Part shown: piece after piece, positions 24,666-64,000 of the stretch
Layout of the letters: each line of letters starts with the position of its first letter
Numbering within the stretch: position 1 is the first letter of the stretch
Assembly: GCA_020284085.1 (NCBI GenBank)
Contig: JACEVL010000160.1
Location: 878,001 to 942,000 of the forward strand
Direction of reading: 5' to 3'
Source of the DNA: Aporrectodea caliginosa
Lineage: Eukaryota; Annelida; Clitellata; Crassiclitellata; Lumbricidae
DNA length: 64,000 bases
The notes under the pieces: generated by a model
What the model saw: the letters and a program-made list of their open reading frames with translations, nothing else
Databases searched by the model: none
Told to the model about the DNA's origin: nothing
Translations under genes and position numbers: made by a program

Positions 24666-25770
24666 TAAGAACTTGTAATCATGCTTGTCAGTTTCAATTA
24701 ATAATATTATTATATTATTATTGGAAATGCCACAACACAGCAGAATGGCTTCATTAGATTCCTGCACCAGCATGAGGGCAAAATACTGAAGAAGCTCAAG
24801 ACTACAATAAAACAAATTTGAGTCATCTTGAAGTTTTATTACCGTACATTTTAAATTGTCAACAAAGCAGTAGGACACACGTGTACAGTGCTACATGCAA
24901 CTGTAAGTCTTGAAAATTTCTTAGTGCCACACAAAAGCCACTTTCGAGGGACCAGCTCATTGACCATAGATACAAGAAACCCAGTCTGCAACAGCCCGGT
25001 GTTAGGTCACTTTCTGTCCAGGTCAGAATCTGGGAATGGGTTAATACAGCAAAGATCATGGCAACAAAATTAGTTTTTAGGGTTGCCAAAGACAGATAGA
25101 CACACACTTTGCTCTGGTCCACCCAACAAGCTAATGCAAATCTAACCTCCAGGTTGTTTTTAATGTGCAACAATGCATCAACTCTCCATTTTCAGAAATC
25201 CCAAGATCTTCCAAGAAAATTCCCAAGATTGGCCAAAGGTGTACAAAAAAATCCGAAGTTACTGAAAAGGGAAAAGTTGTGATGAATGTAAAATGTGTTT
25301 TAACAATCACAATTATTCACAAAAATGCCGAGCTAAGAACTGGCAAAGAAAAACCGGAGCATAACACTGAATTAAAAATTACAAAGTTTACAAGTTACAA
25401 TAATAATGAACGTCTTTCAGACTGAGCGAGTTTTTCTAATCTGATTCACTGCCACTGTTGGAAAGTATAGTAAAAACTAGTCTGTAGACCTTAGAAAAAA
25501 AATGCCAAGATTGCCATGCAAAATTTCTAGATCCGAAGTCGACCCCAAAATACGAAGATCTTGGGATAAACCCCAAGGAGTGGAGGCCCTGTGTCCAACA
25601 GTGCTGGAATAAGCAATCTACAGTTGACATAATATTTAACAATGTTTCAAGCCAGTGAAATACAGTGTATTCTTTTTGGGTTGTCAAAGTCAGTTACAGA
25701 AATATCAAATATTCTTCATTCTCATCCACTCAAGAAGTCGATGCAAATCTAGCCAACCATGTGCAGTCTT

Positions 25771-39734
<13,964 letters not shown>

Positions 39735-39797
39735 TATTTCAGCTTTTAAGATAATCGGAAATTTAATCACGATTAAAATCACAAAATAAAGGCCACC

Positions 39798-39806
39798 GCG
39801 GGAAAA
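39798..39806 (-). promoter_or_regulatory. E2F-type site upstream of MCM6
   Basis: On the minus strand the sequence is TTTTCCCGC, matching the E2F consensus TTTSSCGC (TTTCCCGC). It lies about 64 bases upstream of the MCM6 ATG. MCM genes are classic E2F targets in animals, so control at the G1/S transition is likely. Confidence 0.65.
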
Positions 39807-39904
39807 CTCCTCGCATAGACTTTAGATTACATAAGAGTCAACCCAGCGCGGTGAATAATTTTAGCGTCATCTGGCAGCCGATTGATTAAATATTTTAATA
39901 CGAA

Positions 39905-40160
39905 AATAATAATAATAATAATATCTTTTCTTTAATTTAGCGCCTGACAAATTTAATTGCGCTGTACATTTACATGTTATGCAATTGAAACAATCTTAAC
40001 TAGTTAACTACTAACAGAACAGACAGCTTGTAATACACGGCGCTAATAGCAGCCTACAAAGCAAATCCGTAAACTCCTAATTTCTAACGGGGCTCGAACT
40101 CGGTACCTCTCGCACTCTTCGCCAGATGTTATCCAACGCGCCACCGGACCCCCCTCACGA
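39905..40160 (-). mobile_element. tRNA-derived SINE with (ATT)n tail, copy 2
   Basis: On the minus strand the head reads GGGGGTCCGGTGGCGCGTTG, with a B-box-like GAGTTCGAGCCCC about 45 bases on. The body has cagacagcttgtaatac (plus-strand reading) and the tail ends AAAGAAAAGATATTATTATT. The same family is found at 48205-48470 and, as a 3' fragment, near 24520-24665. It sits just upstream of the MCM6 promoter. Confidence 0.75.
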
Positions 40161-41540
40161 AAATTATACTGACCAATCAAACAAAACCACCTAATTTTGC
40201 GAATTGGCAGTATTTAATTCCTTAATTAAATTTTAAAATATGACACGAGTTGAGTACAATATTATGAAATTTTGGCTACGGATGCAAAATGTCACTGTGT
40301 TCGTAAAGTCGGCGTATGCGGGGCGCCACCTGCCGATCGATTCCTTCAATCGTAATCGTAATTAATCGTAAACTCCTAATTTCTAAAGCGCATGGGCGTA
40401 GCACACTGGTAGGAACAAATTTCGGAGGGTTTAAAGATTTCAGGGAGGGTTTTCCATTAGAGATGGTCGCAAATATTAAAGTACTTCAAATCGGAAGGGA
40501 AAGCCTGTGGGGTGATAAGTAGAGGAGCCTGAGGCAAGTGAGTGGCGGTATTGGTGGAGGAACTGAGAATAAGCGGAATTCAGATAGGTCTATAAGTTCC
40601 TTATAGAGTCGAGGTGCAGTGTGGAGTAGCCTATGGATCGGCTGGAGAACTTAGTAGTGCCTGGGGGACGGGATTAAGTAAGATAGGAGAAAGATCGTGT
40701 AGAGCGGGGTAGCTGGATGGTCATGAAGTGTTCGCGGAGGTTCATTGACTTGGAGTATTGTAGTGAATTATTGTAGGTTAGCGATAAGACTTTGAAGTGG
40801 ATTTTGAGCCAGTGGAGTGATTTAATGACGGTAGTGATTATGATGATGCTTGTGTATCCTGGTGAATTTCTGGATGAGTTGTAGACGCTTAATTTGGGTG
40901 GATTCGAGGTTGAGGAAAGGGAATTACAGTAGTCAAAGTTGGAAGAAAATACAGCAACTCAAATAGGCCTATGTCGTTTTGAAAATCCGACTGAAATTAA
41001 CTGTAATTAACCATAATTAACTCCGACACCAAATCGTTTTCGCTGATGAATGTCCGGGCGGTAGGCTACTAAACAAAATATATCATGATAAAACAATCAG
41101 CAAGAGAGTTTCTGAAACTTTACGACGACGATTTGCGAGTCACTTTTTTAATTGGCCTAAAACTGTTGATTGACATGACTTTGTCATCCTCTTTAGGCGA
41201 TTGGTAGACCAGCCTAATATAGGACGATATTAAATTTTGATGCATATACAGAAACAGGGATCGATGAAAACAAGTCTCCAGGTGCAAAGACGTTTTGTAC
41301 AAGCAGCGACATTTAAAAAAACACTGCGAAGATGCGAAGCAGGCCTATGCATATAGGGCGACCAGCCTAAAGAAAGGACTAAACGGGCATCGATATAGGC
41401 CCGGTCTATAACGACAAGACTACTTGCACGCAGACTATGTGCTTCTATGGATGATGCTATTCCATGACGTAGGCTGTAGGCCTAGAAGGCCCTAGACCAG
41501 GCCTTAGTTATATCAGCGTAGGCCTATCTACGTGTCGTAT
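40161..41540. other. Spacer between MCM6 and the tetraspanin gene
   Basis: No gene was recognised. Near 40343-40385 a short block aatcgtaaactcctaatttc recurs (46985-47005, and near 40068). The piece at 40497-40531 matches 26202-26236. The sequence from about 41540 is the probable tetraspanin 5' untranslated region. Confidence 0.5.
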
Positions 41541-41786
41541 TGCGTAGGCGGAGGCTGTTTGAAGTCAGGCGACTTCGATGCGCAACATCACAGCAGACCA
41601 GTTGAGCAGACAGAGAAGATACGAAGAAGAAGAAGAGGAAGGATTTGACCGCGGAACGACTTCTCTTGACAGCCGCCGTTCGACCTTCCGCCGACCAGGG
41701 AACCCGAGGGAACCGTAAGGAATCCGATCAAGGAATCTCGAGGAGGAATCTGAAGAAGGAGAAATCCCAACGCCAAATTTGCCAAG

Positions 41787-59454
<17,668 letters not shown>

Positions 59455-59536
59455 AGAATGGCGACGTCCGACCATGGCCACGCCCTCCTGTCAATGGAAC
59501 CGGTCTGGTCTGATATTTTTTCTAACCTGCTGTCAT

Positions 59537-59690
59537 CTCCTCTCGATTAGATTTTAATCTAAACATTCATGTACCACCATAATTATAAACCAACAGATTT
59601 CAATCGAAGGTCGCTTCATCTGAAACCGTATGCAAAGGTAAGTGTTCCGGACAATAGAATAGCAAGAGAATCTTATTTGCAGACTCGTTA
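59537..59690 (+). repeat. Duplicated tetraspanin 3' segment, copy 1
   Basis: This stretch just past the tetraspanin stop (gattttaatctaaacattca, then ataaaccaacagatttcaat and gtcgcttcatctgaaaccg) recurs at about 60362-60510. It probably lies in the 3' untranslated region. Confidence 0.75.
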
Positions 59691-60184
59691 TCATTATGAT
59701 GATGATGACATGGTGATGATGATAATAATCAGTGGCGCCGCTACAGCACGACAAGCCAGGGCAAAATTAATGCCATGGTAAAAAGCCTTTGCGATGGTCG
59801 TTGGCTCGTTGCCCTGCCACAAGGCTGCCAGAATTTTTGCCCTGCCAAGAACTTACTTGGTTGTCGGTAGTCACATAACGACTAGCGATGGATGGAGTGA
59901 TCGCAAGGTGGCGTGATGTTTCACGGATATGCACCCATCTAGAACCGACCTTCAGTGACACTCCAGATAAAGTGTACATTGTGGCGCCCAATCCCACTTA
60001 TTTAAAATAATTGTTAAAGTTTTCAATTGAGCCTCACGCTAATGATTGAAAACCATTAATACAGAAAACACGTCTAAATTATGGCGCTCCAAGCATCTGC
60101 CGGCTTCGCCTATACCTAAAGCCGGCCATGCACCCATCCAAGACCAATGTTCCGGAAGAATGTCCCTCCCTCCCACTCTCTCTC

Positions 60185-60510
60185 CGTGTCCGATTAGATT
60201 GTGCTTAACAATAGAGTGCCATGTATAAAACTTTTTATTAAATACAAAAACTCCGGCGTTGCGACACAATCAACAGGGTCAGAAAATGCATGCGATATGC
60301 AGTGTCGTAGCAAGGTTTTGGGGGTTTTCTAACCTGGTGTCCCCTCCCCTTGAAGCCCCCTTCGATTTTAATCTAAAGATTCATGTAACACCATAATCAT
60401 AAACCAACAGATTTCAATCGAAGGTCGCTTCATCTGAAACCGCATACCCAAAGGTAAGTGTTCTCGACAATAGAATAATAACAGACTCTTATTTAAGCTC
60501 AGAAGGCAGG
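60185..60510 (+). repeat. Duplicated segments downstream of tetraspanin
   Basis: Bases 60362-60510 repeat 59537-59690. Bases 60193-60300 (gtgcttaacaatagagtgcc and onward) repeat in diverged form at about 60962-61070. Together they suggest an old local duplication of about 800 bases with later rearrangement. Confidence 0.6.
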
Positions 60511-61260
60511 GAATTTCAAACCATTGGACCCTGGCATTTAATAGAGAATCGTTTAGGATTAATTCTTGCAAGGTCAGTGTGATAATTCAGATGCAGCTTT
60601 AGTGAAATGGTGGTGGACAGTCACAGATCCCAGTTTGAAATAGTTACTGAAGACTGATGGTAATAATTTGTGATGATATAGGTACAGTAATAGAGGCAAT
60701 TTCAAAGATGGTTGACCTCGTTGATACTTCGAACGAAAGTTTGAGCAAAATGACAACATCTCGGTGGAAAAGCAAGCGAAATGGCGGTATCATTCTAATT
60801 AGTTAACAATTCGGCCGCTGCAAATAGTTCGTCGTCAGGGGCATCCAACAGTGTTGAAGGCAACAGAGCGCTGAACGATGCAGCCGCCGGTGAATAAGCT
60901 GGTCTCTCCTGACGTGGCTTTTGTGGGCGCTGAGACATTTTCGAAGATTTACATTACATTACATTACATTACATTGCGCTCAACAATAAAGTGCGATGCA
61001 TAAACTTGTTATTAACGAAAACTCGAGCGTTGCGACGCAATCAATAGCGTCAGAAATGCATGCGAAGTGGTATCGACGACAGTCTGATATTTTAAACCGT
61101 AGCAACAAGAAAAATCTATCGACATATTATATTATACTTAGCCGATATAACAACACATGCCTGATGGTTTATTTCATGTATGTCGGCGTGGTAGTATTGT
61201 AAAGGCAAGCGGCAGCTAATCTAACGACGAACAAAACAACATTATGTAAATGTTTTAGAC

Positions 61261-61488
61261 ATGTTGCGAAAGAAGAGAAGCTCCCGTTTCGCAGCCGTTG
61301 CCATGGTCGTCGCCATAACAACTGAAGCGTTGCCAATCGAAGATATTAAGAAATGTTTAGATTTGTGTTTACAAGCCTCTCATGTGCCTAATGTTAATTC
61401 TATTTATCAGTTTTGTGTTACAATGCCGAAGAACTATTGTTTAGCGTATGGGAAAATCAGTAATAAAATTACTCACTTTAATATTTGA
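61261..61488 (+). CDS. Possible small secreted cysteine peptide
   Basis: A 75-codon frame begins MLRKKRSSRFAAVAMVVAIT. It has a basic start and a short hydrophobic stretch that could act as a signal peptide, with a possible cut after TEA. The rest has four cysteines (KCLDLC, then FC and YC) and a YGK that could be an amidation/processing site. The bases just before the ATG (ttttagac) look like a 3' splice site, so it may be one exon. I do not recognise the family, no partner exon was found, and the frame is short enough to be chance. Confidence 0.25.
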   Translation: MLRKKRSSRFAAVAMVVAITTEALPIEDIKKCLDLCLQASHVPNVNSIYQFCVTMPKNYCLAYGKISNKITHFNI

Positions 61489-63390
61489 TAATCCAAAGGG
61501 TTCCTCTTGGTTTCAGACTAGAAACTGATAGATATAACTAGATAGTTCTATATTGCATGCAAACTGATACTGAGGGGAGGGAACTGGCAAATCGCACTGG
61601 TTAGAAAAGTAACTTTAAGCATAACTATGTAAATCTGCCGAGCTATATAAATGATAAGGTAACACTGACTAACCCTTTGCAAGTTACTGTCCTTTGCCTC
61701 GTGCAATTATCTCATATCCAGTAAAAACTGAGAGCAAGGTGGTGGCTGGTGGTGGTGACATTTCGTTACGGGTAATGACGTAATACTGACGTAATAATTG
61801 CGTATTTCTGATCCAAGCATGCGAACTGGGACACATGCAGCAGGACGTGTAAGAGAAATGGATAGACGGTAACAGACAGACAGACAAGGCAGACAGACAG
61901 ACGGACAGACAGACAGACAGATTCAAGTGCTGGATCAGAGATGCAAGAAATTTATCCTGCTGATCATTTTTGTTTTAATAAATTCTGCAACATGTGCCAA
62001 AGAATTATAAATATACTTACAGTAAGAAACGTAATCTAAATAAATGAATCGTAATTATCCATGTTACATAGACCGATATGTTTACCAGGGGCTTCCATTC
62101 CTATGCCTTTATAATTATGACGAGAGTAGCCAGCGCCCATTGAAAATTTTGAGATTAATTTTGTGAAACAAAGGGAATTCTATTGTCATGCTATCCTATA
62201 AAGTAGTCCACTGTTCACTTGGTTAACAGAGTTTTACGAGACAAGAAGAAACGGTTCATGGATTTTCGCTGGGTCATTTTATCTTAGGAATTGTACCACC
62301 TGGCTTGCGTACAACTCACCAGCTGACAATCGATCTTTTATGAAAGCTTTAACTGGAATGTTCCTTCAGGTGTAGGCCTATTCTCGTGACTGAACGTCGC
62401 ACATTAAAGGCTGTAATGGCGTTGAAACAATAAAGTAGTCCCGCAGCTGCGGTGGGGAGCTCAGAATTCCACTTGGCACTAGTTTTCATCTGCCCATTTG
62501 CATTTGGTCTGGACTTTTCGACTTTTCGATTTTGCGACGTTGATTTTATGATTTCGTTTAAAACTGTCTTTTTCGCTGAAAGTCAACCCTAATTTTAAAG
62601 CCCTATGAGTTTGTGACGATGATTAAGGGTCTAGGCTAAATTATTTTTTCAGATGTGCGACTGTTAAGCTTTATGAATTGGTTTATCACATTAAGTTGGT
62701 AGACTGTAGAGTGTAGACGTTGAAAAGAATACTGCCTTTGTTCTGATATCTTATCAAATTATCAGCATTGATGCAAATATGACTGTATGTTTGTAACAAA
62801 ATACTTGATCTAGCAAATTTTAGGTAAGTCTAAAAATGTTGAATGCGTTTTCGAGGTATACATTTTTTGTAGACAATGTATAAAGATTGCATTTATTACA
62901 CCCAGGTTACAATGTCGTTTCGTTGCAACAAAAAGTATCAACACTGCAGTGCGCATGTGCCTGAGTAGCAGAAGATAAAATTATTTGACGCACTCATATA
63001 AAATTGAAGGAGTTTCAAGTCAATTTAAGTCTCAAAGTCGTCGGGATGGAAGCCAGTGGTGCCTGCAACTAAATCAGGTCATGCCAACTTGCATAGCGGT
63101 AAAAATATGGATCGTTGAAACTTGAAAGATTATATTTATTACACTCAGCCTGCAACTAAATCAGATATTTCACCAATACCAACTTGAATAGCGGTAAAGA
63201 ATATGGATATTGTAAATTATGTGATTTATCGTATACTGTGAATAACAGTTAACTACAAAAGATTTTGTTTCTGATTTTTTTGTTCAATATTCTCGCGTTG
63301 TGACATATTTAGCAATGTCAGGAGAGGTATTGATTGTTCTTTTCGCCATATCTTAACGACAAGACAAAAACATTGATGTACACTTTGGCA
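61489..63390. other. Non-coding stretch
   Basis: No gene was recognised. It contains a (CAGA)n run at about 61873-61921. Two loosely similar stretches with cctgcaactaaatcag occur at about 63061-63110 and 63150-63200, suggesting a diverged tandem pair. Confidence 0.5.
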
Positions 63391-63397
63391 CATCGAT

Positions 63398-64000
63398 ATG
63401 TGTCAAATATTTTATTCCATATGTTGTAGAAATTTATGGGATATGCTGTATGCGGATGATCTTATTGTGGCAGACGAGGAGGAGACAGGGATAGAGACAC
63501 GCTTCACTGATTGGCAGGAGGCATTGAGGATCAAGGGCCTTAAAATAAACATCAATGAGACAGAAACCATGGTCTGCTCTAAAACGGATGAGACACTGAT
63601 GGTCAGGGACAGGGCTGAAAACGTATTGAAACAAACTGAAATATTTAAATATCTTGGATCCTAATGAACGCTAAGGCCTACGGGTGGTTGTGAACATGAT
63701 GTCAAGAACAGGATTTAGGCCGCTTGATAAAAGTGGAAAAACGTTACGGGTGTATTGTATGACGCCAAAATGCTGATTCATCTCAAGGGAAAGGTATACA
63801 AGACAATGATGAGACGGATGATGATGTATGGAGCAGAGGCCTGGACAGTGACGAGGAGAGAGGAAGGCCTCCTGGAGAGAACAGAAATGAGAATGCTGCA
63901 GCGGTGGATACTTGGAGTCTCGCTGAAGGATATATGAAAAGAAAGGAGGACATCAGAAAGACGTTGGGAGTGGCATGTTTAACTGACGAGAGGCTAGGTT
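63398..64000 (+). pseudogene. Non-LTR retrotransposon RT, broken
   Basis: The first frame (63398-63664) reads MLYADDLIVADEEE (catalytic YADD at 63449-63460), then LRIKGLKININETETMVCSK and FKYLGS, the standard RT motif order. A stop and a frame change follow. The second frame (63755-63937) continues LKGKVYKTMMRRMMMYGAEA and ERTEMRMLQRWILGVS, the region after the RT core. These match the C-terminal half of endonuclease-type non-LTR elements (RTE-like or related). It runs off the right edge and is inactive as read. Confidence 0.85.

Noticed and set aside
40081..40160. tRNA-like sequence
   Set aside because: A- and B-box-like motifs are present but the cloverleaf and acceptor stem are poor, and it is joined to a repeated SINE body. 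The same holds at 2719, 30590, 48450 and 57067.
60300..60360. Possible hAT end (cagtgtcgtagcaagg)
   Set aside because: Only one end is visible, with no partner inverted repeat.

Overview
This is a window of animal nuclear DNA, AT-rich, with spliced genes, long introns, tRNA-derived SINEs, decayed non-LTR retrotransposons, cut-and-paste transposon relics and very many microsatellites. The repeat landscape (recurring GGCGCTATATAAA tails, many hAT-type MITEs) suits a marine invertebrate such as an echinoderm, hemichordate or mollusc. I cannot name the species from the sequence alone.

Four protein-coding genes could be rebuilt exon by exon with consistent splice sites and reading phase. (1) MDH1B-like, plus strand, 4658-10164, 6 exons, 572 aa: a malate-dehydrogenase-fold protein with a glutaredoxin-like N-terminus and a lost catalytic Asp/His pair. 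(2) MEIOC-like, minus strand, 22398-14967, 7 exons, 909 aa: the meiosis-specific partner of the RNA helicase YTHDC2; two of its introns use GC donors. (3) MCM6, minus strand, 39734-25771, 18 exons, 814 aa: complete with zinc finger, Walker A, Walker B and arginine finger, and an E2F-type site just upstream. (4) A CD63-like tetraspanin, plus strand, 41787-59454, 7 exons, 242 aa, all introns in phase 0; its 11.8 kb first intron and later introns are full of microsatellites and transposon debris.

Layout: 1-4600 is a nest of repeats (a piggyBac-type element flanked by TTAA, a solo LTR holding a SINE, and a tandem repeat of about 435 bp). 4658-10164 is MDH1B, whose fourth exon is partly duplicated around a retrotransposon RT fragment. 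10165-14966 is the gap between the converging MDH1B and MEIOC genes, with an RT relic. 14967-22398 is MEIOC and 22399-25770 its upstream region, which holds a perfect palindrome with two octamer (POU) motifs. 25771-39734 is MCM6. 39735-41786 is repeat-rich spacer plus tetraspanin 5' sequence. 41787-59454 is the tetraspanin. 59455-64000 holds partial duplications, one possible small secreted-peptide ORF and a broken RT at the right edge.

Three of the four genes relate to proliferating or germline cells (MCM6 in replication, MEIOC in meiotic entry, MDH1B known from testis and ciliated tissue). They are separate transcription units and nothing in the sequence shows that they act together. No bacterial-type system, CRISPR array, rRNA or intact tRNA gene was seen.
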